From: Nitrospira sp.
GTDB lineage: Bacteria; Nitrospirota; Nitrospiria; Nitrospirales; Nitrospiraceae
Direction of reading: 5' to 3'
Length of the DNA stretch: 16,293 nt
Assembly (NCBI GenBank): GCA_015904045.1
Contig: JABMDG010000067.1
Location: 1-16,293, forward strand
Positions 5,998 to 16,105 of this stretch are shown here, in pieces. The position numbers and the translations under genes were made by a program. How positions within the stretch are numbered: the stretch's first letter is position 1; each line of letters starts with the position of its first letter. Below the pieces are notes generated by a model. That model did not search any database. It was given only the letters and a program-made list of their open reading frames with translations, and was not told the DNA's origin.

Positions 5998-7269
5998 TTA
6001 CGGAATCTCCCGGCAGGCTTCTTTGGCCCCAAGTACGCAGGCTCGCTCGAAGTCGTCTTTGGCCAAATGTCCTTGGAACTGGCTCCGATACAATGTGGCT
6101 CTGGCGAGGAGCGCATGGGTGTCAGCGGGATCAGCTCGAAGCACGACGCTCAAGTCCTCGATGGCTCTGGACGGCTGGTTCAGTTTCTTGTAGATGTCGC
6201 TTCGGAGCAGATAGGCTTCTTTGTGATCGAACACCCAGCCGTCCGGCACGTGATCGCCCAGGAGTTTCTGAAGTACGGCCAAGGCGGGTTCCCAGCGTTT
6301 TGCCGCCGCAAGTTTGCGTGCCTGTGCCGTATAGAGCGTGCTTAACCGGTGGCGTGCAAGATCGAACAAGGGATCCAGTGCCAATGCTTGTTCGTATGAA
6401 TGCCCGGCGTCCTCGTGGCGCTGCAGCCAGGTATTGACGTCGCCTTGCCCGATCAGTGCCCAGGTATTCTTGGGGTCGATGATGAGCGCCCGGTCGAAAT
6501 CCATCCGGGCATTATCGACGTACTTCGAATATTCGCTCGGTTTGGCCTTCTTATTGGAGTAGGCAGCGGAGGCCAGCTTCAGATAGGTTTGTCCGCGCAC
6601 GATCAACGGGTCTGCATCGTGCGGGTCCAGGACGGCTGCCTGCGACGCCAGCTCGATCTTCTGCGGGAGGTTTGGCGTGGTGATCGCCCGCTCAACCAGC
6701 TGTTGAGCCTGCTCCTGGGTTCCATTCCTGCCGGGCGGTTGAACCGTAAGCGTGCGGACCCCGGTCGGCGCTGCTTTCAGGTGGCGGAGTTGCGCTTTGA
6801 GCTCTGCATTTTCTTTCTGGAGCCGGTGAAAATGGTCGGCCAGCTGCTGCTCGGATCGCCAGCGGCGCACAGCTTCTTGCAAATGATCGAGATCGACGAC
6901 GGCGCGGATACGTACGAAAAAGCTGGGGCGGTCACTGTCGAAGGAGCGGCGGGATTCGAGCACTTCCGTTTTTGTAACGGCCGCCGCGATGGTGCGGATC
7001 TCCAGCGAGCTGGTTTGGAAACTCTTTTCACCCGCGATCTTCTCCACGTCGAGGAACGTGGATTCGAGGTACATCCCCGCTTCCTCAACCGCCTTGCGTT
7101 TGGCCCGTTGCAGAACCTTTTCTTCAGCCTGAGCCAGCGTATCCCCGTCGGCCATAAGATATTGAGCCTCAGCGACCACCGTCGTTACCGATGCTGCTGC
7201 CTGCATTGGAAGTGGACAAAGGGCTGTGAGGGGTATGGCTGCAAGGGCCAGGATGTAGCGCCAACACAT
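5998..7269 (-). CDS. exported TPR-repeat protein with FlgT/LPP20-like N-terminal domain
   Basis: A 423-residue protein. Residues 1-27 form a signal peptide (a hydrophobic stretch ending MQAAA), so it is probably periplasmic; LTALC lacks the small residue a lipobox needs. Residues 29-130 (AEAQYLMADGDTLAQAEEKV, then AKRKAVEEAG and FFVRIRAVVDL) resemble the FlgT-N/LPP20 type of domain found in envelope proteins. A short coiled coil follows at about 142-166, then three or more TPR units from about 195 to the end. The function is probably protein-protein contact in the envelope; the partner is unknown. The start is ATG 7269. An upstream in-frame start would place the promoter boxes inside the gene. 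No clear Shine-Dalgarno is visible, consistent with leaderless translation. Confidence 0.82.
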   Translation of the reverse strand: MCWRYILALAAIPLTALCPLPMQAAASVTTVVAEAQYLMADGDTLAQAEEKVLQRAKRKAVEEAGMYLESTFLDVEKIAGEKSFQTSSLEIRTIAAAVTKTEVLESRRSFDSDRPSFFVRIRAVVDLDHLQEAVRRWRSEQQLADHFHRLQKENAELKAQLRHLKAAPTGVRTLTVQPPGRNGTQEQAQQLVERAITTPNLPQKIELASQAAVLDPHDADPLIVRGQTYLKLASAAYSNKKAKPSEYSKYVDNARMDFDRALIIDPKNTWALIGQGDVNTWLQRHEDAGHSYEQALALDPLFDLARHRLSTLYTAQARKLAAAKRWEPALAVLQKLLGDHVPDGWVFDHKEAYLLRSDIYKKLNQPSRAIEDLSVVLRADPADTHALLARATLYRSQFQGHLAKDDFERACVLGAKEACREIP

Positions 7270-7275
7270 TAGATT

Positions 7276-7304
7276 ACTATACCGCGTGCACGGCAACCGG
7301 ACAA
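7276..7304 (-). promoter_or_regulatory. candidate promoter giving a leaderless TPR mRNA
   Basis: On the minus strand TTGTCC (7304-7299, four of six matches) and TATAGT (7281-7276, five of six) are separated by 17 bp. The ATG at 7269 lies only 6 bp beyond the -10 box, so transcription would begin at or next to the A of the start codon. The lack of a ribosome-binding site supports this reading. It is a prediction from spacing and box matches only. Confidence 0.45.
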
Positions 7305-7374
7305 TGTGAGGAGCGGTGGGTGTTCCACGGGAGAGGAGAAGGTCGAAAGTCTCTGATAGGTATAAGGAAAATGG

Positions 7375-7616
7375 TCATCCAGGACGAGGCAGGACTTGCA
7401 TGAAGGGGTGAACTTCAATCCGTTCGAATACACCGCCTGTTCTTGGGTCTCAAACTCCAAGACCAGCAAGCTGCCGGCCTTATCCGTGAGCGGGCCGGCA
7501 AGGATTACACGGCCTTGTTTATCGAGTCTCTCCAGATTGGCTAAATGGGCGGGACGGTGGATTTTTCGTTTTGCCTCTCCCTCGGGGCCGTCGTAGCCGA
7601 TGATGACGAATTTCAT
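7375..7616 (-). pseudogene. YciI-family gene broken by a frame-shifting deletion
   Basis: The start ATG at 7616 opens a clear YciI-like protein (ferredoxin-like fold, small putative enzyme). It begins MKFVIIGYDG, carries the conserved HRPAHL segment with its putative active-site His, then GRVILAGPL and GSLLVLEFETQEQA. After about residue 61 the frame changes. The typical YciI ending VFERIEVHPFMQVLPRPG followed by TGA (7375-7377) is present in another frame, and the roughly 13 residues that normally join the two parts are missing. A deletion of about 40 bp near 7430-7435 therefore removed the linker and shifted the frame. The original frame now runs on to 7269, adding an unrelated tail. A product might still fold partly, but the gene looks inactivated. 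Confidence 0.82.
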
Positions 7617-7658
7617 GCCGTGATGCGACGCACTCAAGGAGTGGCCGGCTTCAGTTGG

Positions 7659-8069
7659 TTAGGCTAGGTCCTCGATCGGGCAGCGATCCTTGTACCCGGT
7701 CGTCACTTCATGCCACCAGCGGATCTCTTTCTCGCCCAGTTTCCAGCACAAATAGACGACTCGGCCGTCACGGACGTGCGGGAAATCGCACAATCCAAGA
7801 TCAACATCCTTGACCACGACCCCCAGCTCATGAATCGCATGCAGGCTGGAGTTGATGTCTTGCAGGCTGATGACATAGTGTTTACCGACCGCCGTTCCCC
7901 CATTCAAGAGAGCGTTGGCCGAGGCTTTTTGCACTTCATCGCGCGTTCGAAGAAGCGTTGTCTTCCGTTGTTGTACCGTCGTCAGATGCGATTGCAATTG
8001 AGGGATCAGCTGATTCGCCTCGGAAAGGGAAAAGACACGGCCCAGACTGCTTTCGTCATCGTGTGCCAT
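7659..8069 (-). CDS. DUF2203 family protein
   Basis: A 136-residue cytoplasmic protein of the DUF2203 family, whose function is unknown. Family marks are FSLSEANQLIPQL at residues 13-25, a helical middle, and the highly conserved second half: VVKDVDLGLCDFP (85-97), VVYLCWKLGE (104-113), then WWHEVTTGY (118-126) and CPIEDL. The conserved Asp, Cys, Trp and His residues hint at an active or metal-binding site, but none is proven. The start is ATG 8069, where the family N-terminus begins; no strong Shine-Dalgarno is visible. It lies 42 bp before the broken yciI gene on the same strand and may have shared its transcript. Confidence 0.9.
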   Translation of the reverse strand: MAHDDESSLGRVFSLSEANQLIPQLQSHLTTVQQRKTTLLRTRDEVQKASANALLNGGTAVGKHYVISLQDINSSLHAIHELGVVVKDVDLGLCDFPHVRDGRVVYLCWKLGEKEIRWWHEVTTGYKDRCPIEDLA

Positions 8070-8580
8070 AGGGATGGATGTAGCATAGATTGAATTGAAG
8101 GGACAAGCGCGTCATGTTTCACGGAGAATAACCGAGAAAGGTTGAGACGGGCTGCACAGTCAGGGAAAGGCGAGCTGAGAAAACTTGAGATGTCAGTTGA
8201 CAACCAGCAGAGGTCTGAGTATGATTCCCTCAACATCCCAGTGTAAAGGTCGTCTCCCCAAAAAGAACTCAGTTCCGGAACCTGTCTCGAACAACAAGCT
8301 AGCACGTGCGCGGGAATGAGAGAGTGTGTAGGCCAGCCGAAGATGTTGCGTGCCCCCTATGGCCCAGTGATCTCGGAGACCACATCCTTTCTTCGTAGGT
8401 AAGGCAGGCGTCCTCCACAAGAACCTATTCCATCCAAAACGTATTCATAACGCCATCTGGACCAGACACAACAATCATAAGCACGTATCGCATGGCCGGT
8501 CAGTTTGAGCAAGTTATCGTGATCCATAACCGAGCAAGGTGCTCGAGAGGAGTCGTATGCTGGCAGCAAGGGGGGAAGTG
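8070..8580. other. gene-free region upstream of rho and DUF2203
   Basis: This stretch of about 510 bp lies between divergent genes. Short open frames on both strands (for example minus 8357-8569) show no family features, poor starts and no coding feel. It must contain the promoter for DUF2203 on the minus strand and for rho on the plus strand, but I could not assign convincing boxes to either. A 6-bp hairpin, CGAGCA/TGCTCG, is at 8530-8544, just ahead of rho. In many bacteria rho is controlled by Rho-dependent attenuation in a long leader, so an untranslated leader here is plausible but unproven. Confidence 0.6.
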
Positions 8581-9828
<1,248 letters not shown>

Positions 9829-9925
9829 ACAGAGCTTGTTTCTTCTCCCGTGCTTCGGCTAGAGTACACGGTCTCGGGAAGGGCCGCGAAACGCGGGTGA
9901 CCGTTCGGTAAGGAGTGATCAGATC

Positions 9926-10132
9926 ATGCAAAAGGGCATTCATCCAGTCTATCGGGAAGCTACAGTCCATTGCGCCTGTGGGAATTCGTTCAAGACGCGG
10001 AGCACCATCGGCGACATCAGCGTCGATATCTGCTCCAGTTGCCATCCGTTCTTCACCGGCACGCAGAAGATCGTCGATACCGAAGGGCGGGTCGAGCGGT
10101 TCAAGAAGAAATACGCGAAGAAGGGCCAGTAG
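9926..10132 (+). CDS. rpmE: 50S ribosomal protein L31
   Basis: A 68-residue L31 of the zinc-containing type. The zinc ligands are C16-x-C18 and C36-x2-C39. The N-terminus MQKGIHPVY and the basic C-terminus FKKKYAKK are typical. L31 bridges the large and small ribosomal subunits at the central protuberance. The zinc form suggests that a cysteine-free paralogue, if the genome has one, would serve under zinc shortage. AAGGAG lies 10 nt before the ATG. Pairing with rho upstream is common across bacteria. The 97-bp spacer holds a small hairpin, CCGCG-AAA-CGCGG (9884-9896), of unknown use. A strong terminator follows. Confidence 0.96.
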   Translation: MQKGIHPVYREATVHCACGNSFKTRSTIGDISVDICSSCHPFFTGTQKIVDTEGRVERFKKKYAKKGQ

Positions 10133-10151
10133 CGCCCACACGGCTAAAGTA

Positions 10152-10192
10152 AGAGACCCTGCTTCGCTACGGAGCAGGGTCTCTTTGTTTTT
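10152..10192 (+). terminator. rho-independent terminator after rpmE
   Basis: A perfect 12-bp stem (AGAGACCCTGCT at 10152-10163 with its complement at 10173-10184) encloses a 9-nt loop. It is followed by TTTGTTTTT. This is a strong intrinsic terminator 19 bp past the rpmE stop codon and 41 bp before prfA. It separates the rho-rpmE unit from the prfA-his unit, unless read-through feeds the latter. Confidence 0.95.
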
Positions 10193-10233
10193 GCGGACGG
10201 TCCGGGCAGAAGCCATGAGCGGGCGGAGAGGGG

Positions 10234-11319
10234 ATGATGGAGGCGGCGTTACTCAAGAAGTGGGAATCCGTTGCGTCGCGGTTTCATGAGTTGACCGATC
10301 AACTCATGGATCCATCCGTCGTCGGTCAACCGGCCCAGCTGCGGAAGCTCAGCAAGGAACGGACGGAGCTCGAGCCGGCGGTCACACTGTTGGAGACCTA
10401 TCAGAGCTTGGCCAAACAGCTGGAAGAGGCCGCGCAGATTCTTGCGGACCCGACGGCCGGGCACGAGTTGCACCGAATGGCGATGGAGGAAACGGCCGCC
10501 TTGGAGGGCCAGAGGAGCCAACTGGAAGCACAGGCGAAAGAGTTCCTCATCCCCAGAGATCCGAAGGACGACAAGAATCTGGTGCTGGAAATCCGGGCGG
10601 GCACGGGCGGCGAAGAGGCGGCGCTCTTTGCGGGGGAGCTCTTTCGTCTGTATACCAGGTACGCGGAGCAGAAAGGTTTGAAGGTCGATACGGTCGAAGC
10701 GTCGGAAACCGGCATCGGCGGGTACAAGAATATCGTGGCGTTAATCGAAGGGAAGGGGGCATACGGCCACTTCAAATTTGAGGCCGGGGTGCATCGTGTT
10801 CAGCGGGTACCGGTCACGGAAGCCTCCGGTCGTATTCATACCTCGACGGTGACGGTGGCGGTCATGCCGGAAGTCGATGAGGTGGATGTACAGATCGACC
10901 CCAAGGATTTGCGGATCGATACGTTTTGTTCGTCCGGCGCCGGCGGGCAAAGCGTCAACACGACCTATTCGGCTGTCAGGATCACCCATCTTCCCACCGG
11001 GATCGTGGTGTCCTGCCAGGATGAGCGGTCGCAATTGAAAAACCGGACCAAGGCCATGCGGACGTTGCGGGCTCGAATCGTGGAAGCGGAGCGGGAAAAG
11101 CAGGAAGCGGAGATTGCCCAGAGCAGAAAGTCGCAGGTCGGCACGGGTGAACGGAGTGAAAAGATTCGGACGTACAATTTTCCACAGAACCGGGTCACGG
11201 ACCATCGGGTCGGCGTTACGCTGCACAAGCTCGAATTGGTAATGGAAGGCGACCTCGACGACATCGTTCAGGCGCTGAAAGCGCAACAGCAGCGGCAAGT
11301 AGAAGCCGCACCTGCATAA
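10234..11319 (+). CDS. prfA: peptide chain release factor 1 (RF1)
   Basis: A 361-residue class I release factor that reads UAA and UAG and triggers peptide release in the ribosome. The codon-reading PxT motif is PVT (193-195), which marks RF1 rather than RF2 (SPF). The catalytic GGQ is at 237-239, matching E. coli 233-235, and lies in the conserved GAGGQSVNTTYSAVRITH context. A helical N-terminal domain (about 1-100) and a C-terminal basic segment complete the usual layout. Two ATGs are adjacent (10234 and 10237), with GGAG at 5 or 8 nt; I chose the first. It is followed after 17 bp by prmC, whose product methylates the GGQ glutamine. No separate promoter was identified after the upstream terminator. 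Confidence 0.97.
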   Translation: MMEAALLKKWESVASRFHELTDQLMDPSVVGQPAQLRKLSKERTELEPAVTLLETYQSLAKQLEEAAQILADPTAGHELHRMAMEETAALEGQRSQLEAQAKEFLIPRDPKDDKNLVLEIRAGTGGEEAALFAGELFRLYTRYAEQKGLKVDTVEASETGIGGYKNIVALIEGKGAYGHFKFEAGVHRVQRVPVTEASGRIHTSTVTVAVMPEVDEVDVQIDPKDLRIDTFCSSGAGGQSVNTTYSAVRITHLPTGIVVSCQDERSQLKNRTKAMRTLRARIVEAEREKQEAEIAQSRKSQVGTGERSEKIRTYNFPQNRVTDHRVGVTLHKLELVMEGDLDDIVQALKAQQQRQVEAAPA

Positions 11320-11336
11320 CCGGTCACGGGGTTGTC

Positions 11337-12212
11337 ATGACAGCATCCACCACGATAGACGCGCTGCTTGCGTGGGCCAGGCAGGTTTTGGATCGGGCGG
11401 AGATCGAGAATGCGGCTCAGGAGTCCCGGTGGCTCGTGGGGCATGCGCTGGGATTGGAACCCCACCACCTGGTCAGCCAAGCGGAGCAACCGGTTTCGCC
11501 AGAAAAGAAGAGGCAGACCGAATCGCTGGTATCCAGGCGCGCGGCGCATGAGCCCCTGCAATACATCCTGGGCACGCAAGATTTTTGCGGTCTTGATTTT
11601 CATGTGAGCCCGGCCGTGTTGATTCCCAGGCCGGAGACGGAAGTGTTGCTGCAAGAGGTGGTCAGGGCCGTCGATCTGAACAAGGACTCCGTGGTGGTCG
11701 ACGTGGGAACCGGCTCAGGCTGTGTGGCCGTGACCTTGGCGACAATTCTCTCGCGGGCACGGATTCTCGCCGTGGATCGCTCGCCGGAGGCGCTGGCGGA
11801 GGCGAAGGCCAATGCGGAACGCCTGACGGTCGCAGATCGGATCGAATTCATCGAGGGGGATCTGCTGTCTCCGCTGCGTGACCGAGGATTGACGGGGCGG
11901 GTGGACATCATTGTCTCCAACCCCCCGTACATCGCCGAGTCGGAGTGGGCCGGCTTACAGCCGGAAGTACGTGGCTTCGAACCGCGCTCGGCGCTGGTCA
12001 GCGGGCCGAAGGGCACCGAGTTTCATGAGCGGCTGCTGTGTGACTCCAGGGAGTATCTGGCGCCTGGCGGATCGCTGGTGATGGAAATCGGCCAGGGACA
12101 ACGTCCCGCTGTCCAACAGATAGCCGAGCAACTCGGAGGGTACACGCCGGTCGAGATTACCAAGGACGGCGGCGGCATCGAACGAATCGTCATTTTCAGG
12201 CGGCTGGACTAA
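11337..12212 (+). CDS. prmC: peptide chain release factor N5-glutamine methyltransferase
   Basis: A 291-residue S-adenosylmethionine-dependent enzyme that methylates the glutamine of the GGQ motif in release factors. The N-terminal helical domain (about 1-85) recognises the factor, and the linker IPRPETE (96-102) is typical. The methyltransferase domain has the glycine-rich motif I VVDVGTGSGCVA (120-131), an acidic strand end AVDRS (145-149), and the catalytic NPPY (195-198). Length fits the family. Its position directly after prfA is the common bacterial pairing. The start ATG 11337 has GGGG 5 nt upstream. Only 3 bp separate its stop from murA. Confidence 0.96.
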   Translation: MTASTTIDALLAWARQVLDRAEIENAAQESRWLVGHALGLEPHHLVSQAEQPVSPEKKRQTESLVSRRAAHEPLQYILGTQDFCGLDFHVSPAVLIPRPETEVLLQEVVRAVDLNKDSVVVDVGTGSGCVAVTLATILSRARILAVDRSPEALAEAKANAERLTVADRIEFIEGDLLSPLRDRGLTGRVDIIVSNPPYIAESEWAGLQPEVRGFEPRSALVSGPKGTEFHERLLCDSREYLAPGGSLVMEIGQGQRPAVQQIAEQLGGYTPVEITKDGGGIERIVIFRRLD

Positions 12213-12215
12213 GTC

Positions 12216-13484
12216 ATGGACACGATCGTCATTACGGGCGGGAATCGGCTGCGCGGAGAAGTGCGGATCAGCGGAGCCAAGAATGCCGCGTTGCCTGTCT
12301 TGGCCTCGACAATCCTGGGCGGCGGCGAGTGTGTGATTACCAACGTCCCGCGCGTAGTCGACGTCCTGACCATGGGGAAACTCTTGCGAATTTTCGGGGC
12401 GAAAGTCTCGCATGAGGGGAATCGGGCGGTCATCAAAGCGGACGTGATCGATTCCACGGAAGCCCCCTATGATCTGGTGAAAACCATGCGGGCCTCCGTC
12501 TTAGCGCTGGGGCCCTTGGTCGCCCGGTGGGGGAAGGCCAAAGTCTCGCTACCCGGCGGTTGTGCGATCGGATCCCGCCCGGTCAATCTTCATCTGGCCG
12601 GCTTGGCAAAATTAGGAGCTGACATTTCCATCGAGCACGGGTATATCACCGCCACGGCCAAACGGCTGAGAGGCGCGCGCATCTATTGCGACACCCCTAC
12701 CGTCACCGGAACGGAAAACTTGATAATGGCGGCGTCGCTGGCCGAAGGGACCACGGTACTGGAGAATGCGGCGAAGGAGCCTGAAATCAATGACTTGGTT
12801 GATTTTTTGATCAAGCGGGGCGCGCGCATCGAGGGAGCCGGGACGGATGTCATCACGATCGAAGGGGTCAGAGAGCTGCAGGGTGGGGATCATGAGGTCA
12901 TTCCCGACCGTATCGAGGCGGGCACCTATCTGGCGGCCGGGGCGATGACCGGAGGTGATGTGACAATCACCCATTGCCAACCGGCTCATCTCGAAGCCGT
13001 ACTCATGAAGTTGAAAGAGGCGGGGGCTGATGTTCAGACTGAGAAAGAACGAGTCCGCATCACGGCGCCGGGCAGGCTGCGGGGTATTGATCTGAGAACC
13101 TTGCCCTATCCCGGATTTCCGACCGATATGCAGGCGCAAATGGTGGCATTGATGACGCTGGCCGAGGGCACGAGCGTGGTGACCGAAACGGTGTTTGAGA
13201 GCCGGTTTATGCATGTCGAGGAATTGCGGCGAATGGGGGCCTCCATCCGGGTGGAAGGCAATCGGCTGATTGTGACGGGACGGCCGAACTTGACGGGTGC
13301 GCCGGTCATGGCGTCGGACCTTCGGGCAAGCGCCGGGCTGATTCTTGCCGGCCTGGCAGCCGAGGGTGTCACGGAGGTGCAACGGGTGTATCACCTCGAT
13401 CGGGGCTATGAGCGGCTCGAAGAAAAACTGCAAGCGTTGGGCGCCAACATCGAACGCCGAAAATCGGCCGGGGTCGTCCGTTAA
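12216..13484 (+). CDS. murA: UDP-N-acetylglucosamine 1-carboxyvinyltransferase
   Basis: A 422-residue enzyme making the first committed step of peptidoglycan synthesis, transfer of enolpyruvate from phosphoenolpyruvate to UDP-GlcNAc, in the cytoplasm. Active-site residues are visible: K22-N23 (SGAKNAALP), the catalytic C116 in [10 protein letters not shown], and D304 in PTDMQAQ. Because the Cys is present, fosfomycin could in principle bind, unlike in the Asp-variant enzymes. Length and the two-fold inside-out barrel repeat layout are normal. The start ATG 12216 comes 3 bp after the prmC stop with no good own Shine-Dalgarno, which suggests translational coupling to prmC. A link between murA and his genes is seen in several phyla. 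Confidence 0.97.
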   Translation: MDTIVITGGNRLRGEVRISGAKNAALPVLASTILGGGECVITNVPRVVDVLTMGKLLRIFGAKVSHEGNRAVIKADVIDSTEAPYDLVKTMRASVLALGPLVARWGKAKVSLPGGCAIGSRPVNLHLAGLAKLGADISIEHGYITATAKRLRGARIYCDTPTVTGTENLIMAASLAEGTTVLENAAKEPEINDLVDFLIKRGARIEGAGTDVITIEGVRELQGGDHEVIPDRIEAGTYLAAGAMTGGDVTITHCQPAHLEAVLMKLKEAGADVQTEKERVRITAPGRLRGIDLRTLPYPGFPTDMQAQMVALMTLAEGTSVVTETVFESRFMHVEELRRMGASIRVEGNRLIVTGRPNLTGAPVMASDLRASAGLILAGLAAEGVTEVQRVYHLDRGYERLEEKLQALGANIERRKSAGVVR

Positions 13485-13493
13485 GGAATGCGA

Positions 13494-14192
13494 ATGCTCA
13501 CCATTGCGCTTTCGAAAGGGAAATTGATCGAGTCCGCGTTGGACTTGTTCCGGCGGGCCGGGTACAACGTGGCCGGGTTGTCGGGGGAAAGCCGGCGTCT
13601 GGTGTTTGCCTGCCCCGAAATCGGGGTGACCTTCCTGATCGTCCGGCCCAGCGACGTGCCCACCTATGTGGAATATGGGGGGGCGGACGCCGGCATTGTG
13701 GGCAAGGACGTGTTGATGGAACAAGACAGCGACGTGTATGAGCCATTGGATTTGGGGTTCGGAGCGTGTAGAATCTCGGTCGCTGCGCTCAAGGGAGAAG
13801 GGCTGCGCGATCGGCTGTCGTCCAAGATCCGCATCGCCACGAAATATCCCAAGATCACCGAGCGGTTTTTCAATGAACGGGGCATCCCGGTCGAGATCAT
13901 CAAGCTCTACGGTTCGATCGAGTTAGCCCCTGTCGTGGGATTGGCCGATCGCATCGTCGATTTAGTCGAAACCGGCGGCACGCTCAAGGCCCACGATCTG
14001 GTCGAAGTGGAAGTAATCGCCCAATCGACGGCGCGCTTCATCGTCAATCGGGCGAGTCTCAGACTCAAACACGAACCGCTCATGGAGTTGATCCGCAGAC
14101 TCCGGGCGGCGCTGGAGCCCCGAGCCTCGACGCTCGGAAACGGTCGTCCCTCGACCGCCCGCAGGGGTAAGAAAAAGGCGGCGCGCGCATGA
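13494..14192 (+). CDS. hisG: ATP phosphoribosyltransferase, short form
   Basis: A 232-residue enzyme for the first histidine-biosynthesis step, joining ATP and phosphoribosyl pyrophosphate. Marks are MLTIALSKGKL at the start, GGADAGIVGKDVL, and the phosphoribosyl-pyrophosphate loop VETGGTLKA. It lacks the C-terminal regulatory domain of the long form. Short forms normally work with the HisZ subunit, which is not in this window. The C-terminus has an unusual basic tail ([11 protein letters not shown]). The start is ATG 13494: the AAGGA is 6 nt ahead of it, whereas the in-frame ATG 13488 directly abuts the AAGGA and cannot use it. It lies 9 bp after murA and overlaps hisD by 4 bp. Confidence 0.94.
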   Translation: MLTIALSKGKLIESALDLFRRAGYNVAGLSGESRRLVFACPEIGVTFLIVRPSDVPTYVEYGGADAGIVGKDVLMEQDSDVYEPLDLGFGACRISVAALKGEGLRDRLSSKIRIATKYPKITERFFNERGIPVEIIKLYGSIELAPVVGLADRIVDLVETGGTLKAHDLVEVEVIAQSTARFIVNRASLRLKHEPLMELIRRLRAALEPRASTLGNGRPSTARRGKKKAARA

Positions 14193-15472
14193 AAATCGTC
14201 ACCCAGGCAGATCGCACCTATCTTTCCAATCTCAAGAAGACCGTGTCCCGCGGGCAAACAGCCGGGGCCGCGGTGGAAAAAACCGTCCGCGCCATTCTGC
14301 AGGCCGTGGAACGCGGCGGCGACAAAGCGGTGCTGCGGTACACCAAGCAGTTCGACAAGGTGGCGCTGAAACCCGACGCCTTGCGTGTGACGCCGGAGGA
14401 AATCAAAAACGCCTACTTTCACATCCGCAAGGATGAAGGCGATGCTCTCAGGCTCGCCGCGCAACGGATCACCGCCTTTCACGAGCGTCAGCGGACGAAG
14501 ACCTGGATGTATCAGGACGGGGATGCCACGTTGGGGCAAGCCGTCATGCCGCTCGACGCGGTCGGTGTGTATGTGCCGGGTGGGAAGGCCGTGTATCCCT
14601 CGTCGGTCTTGATGTGCGCGGTTCCGGCCAAAGTGGCCGGGGTGCAACGGGTCGTGATGGTGACACCGCCGCAGAAAGGCCCCATCAATCCGTATCTGCT
14701 CGTCGCAGCCGACATCGCCGGCGTGACAGAGATTTATCGCGCCGGCGGCGTCCAAGCCGTCGCTGCGCTGGCCTATGGGACGAAGACCATCCCCAAGGTC
14801 GATAAGATCATCGGCCCGGGCAACATTTATGTGGCGACCGCCAAGCGGTTGCTCTATGGGATCGTCGGCCTCGATATGATCGCGGGGCCCAGCGAATTGT
14901 TGGTCGTGGCTGACGAGCAAGCCAACCCCGTCCATGTCGCTGCGGATCTGCTGTGTGAAGCCGAACACGACGAAGATGCGCAGGTCTTTCTGGTGACGAC
15001 CTCGGAACGCTTGGCGAAGGATGTCTCGAGGCTGATCGAGCAGCAACTGAAAGGGCTTCAGCGCGAGAAAATCGCCTCGAAGGCAATCGCCCGCCATTCC
15101 GTGGCGTTCGTCGTGGGGACGATCGACGAAGCGATCGACGTGGCCAATCAGATCGCCGCCGAACATTTGACGCTTTCGGTCGACAATCCGTTCGATTATT
15201 TGGAGCGGATCCGGCACGCCGGCGCCCTGTTCTTGGGCCGCTACACACCGCCGTCTGTTGCCGATTACATCGCCGGGCCCAATCACGTGTTGCCCACGGG
15301 CGGGACCGCGCGGTTCTTCTCCCCACTGTCCGTGAACGACTATGTGAAGGTCAGCAACATCGTTCATTACACCAAGCACGAGCTGGCGAAGGTTAAAGAT
15401 CCGCTGATCAGGCTGGCTCATATTGAAGGGTTCGACGCGCATGCGAAGTCGGCCCAGAGCAGGTTCTCATGA
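14189..15472 (+). CDS. hisD: histidinol dehydrogenase
   Basis: A 427-residue zinc enzyme performing the last two NAD-dependent oxidations from histidinol to histidine. The NAD-binding part carries [15 protein letters not shown] (125-139) and IIGPGN. The catalytic pair E325-H326 lies in AAEHLTL. Zinc ligands are H260 (in EAEHDEDAQ), D359 (in ADY) and H418 (in FDAHAKS). The fourth ligand position, usually Gln (QAEH in E. coli), is E257 here; Glu can also bind zinc, so activity is still likely. The start ATG overlaps the hisG stop as ATGA, and the gene overlaps hisB in the same way, which indicates translational coupling. Confidence 0.96.
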   Translation: MKIVTQADRTYLSNLKKTVSRGQTAGAAVEKTVRAILQAVERGGDKAVLRYTKQFDKVALKPDALRVTPEEIKNAYFHIRKDEGDALRLAAQRITAFHERQRTKTWMYQDGDATLGQAVMPLDAVGVYVPGGKAVYPSSVLMCAVPAKVAGVQRVVMVTPPQKGPINPYLLVAADIAGVTEIYRAGGVQAVAALAYGTKTIPKVDKIIGPGNIYVATAKRLLYGIVGLDMIAGPSELLVVADEQANPVHVAADLLCEAEHDEDAQVFLVTTSERLAKDVSRLIEQQLKGLQREKIASKAIARHSVAFVVGTIDEAIDVANQIAAEHLTLSVDNPFDYLERIRHAGALFLGRYTPPSVADYIAGPNHVLPTGGTARFFSPLSVNDYVKVSNIVHYTKHELAKVKDPLIRLAHIEGFDAHAKSAQSRFS

Positions 15473-16077
15473 AGAAGAATGGATCGGCACCGCGGCAGTC
15501 CGGTGTGCAACGGGCCACGAAAGAAACCGACATCCGTGTCGAATGGACGCTGGACGGATCGGGGCAGGGGAAGATCGACACCGGCATCCGGTTCTTCGAC
15601 CACATGCTGGAACTGCTGGCCAAACACGGCTTTTTCGATTTGACCGTGCAGGCCAAGGGCGATCTCGATATCGACGAACATCATACGGTCGAAGATATCG
15701 GCATCGTCATGGGGAAAGCGTTGCATCAGGCACTGGGCGAAAAAGCCGGGATCAAACGGTTCGGCTTCGCCTCTGCGCCGCTCGATGAAACCCTGGCGCA
15801 GGTCACGGTCGATCTCAGCGGCCGGCCGTTCCTCGTGTATAACGTGAATCTGCCGGACCGGAAGATCAAAGCCTTCGACTTGGGGCTCTTCGAAGATTTC
15901 TTTCAGGCCTTTGTCACCCATGGCGGGCTCAATCTGCACGTCAATCTTATGTATGGTCGCAATCCGCACCACATCATGGAAGCGATTTTCAAGGCGCTGG
16001 CCAAAGCCCTCGATCAGGCGACGATGCCGGAGGAGCGCCTGGCCGGCAAAGTCCTCTCGACGAAGGGGATGCTGTAA
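15469..16077 (+). CDS. hisB: imidazoleglycerol-phosphate dehydratase
   Basis: A 202-residue monofunctional dehydratase, without the histidinol-phosphatase domain fused in enteric bacteria. It converts imidazole-glycerol phosphate to imidazole-acetol phosphate using a di-manganese centre. The paired metal-binding segments are [13 protein letters not shown] (42-54) with [10 protein letters not shown] (69-78), and the second-half counterpart [14 protein letters not shown] (165-178). The ending STKGML is typical. An N-terminal Gly/Ser/Lys-rich stretch of about 15 residues precedes the fold. It starts inside the hisD stop (ATGA), and a strong terminator follows, so it closes the operon. The other his genes are elsewhere. 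Confidence 0.97.
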   Translation: MKKNGSAPRQSGVQRATKETDIRVEWTLDGSGQGKIDTGIRFFDHMLELLAKHGFFDLTVQAKGDLDIDEHHTVEDIGIVMGKALHQALGEKAGIKRFGFASAPLDETLAQVTVDLSGRPFLVYNVNLPDRKIKAFDLGLFEDFFQAFVTHGGLNLHVNLMYGRNPHHIMEAIFKALAKALDQATMPEERLAGKVLSTKGML

Positions 16078-16105
16078 ACAGAGCCGGTTACAAAGTACAG
16101 TGCGG

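Noticed and set aside
8357..8569. 70-residue minus-strand open frame upstream of rho
   Set aside because: It overlaps the rho leader, has no recognisable family, and its composition does not look coding.
13907..15442. 511-residue minus-strand open frame
   Set aside because: It is fully antisense to hisG and hisD, has no family features, and arises from GC-rich codon use of the real genes.
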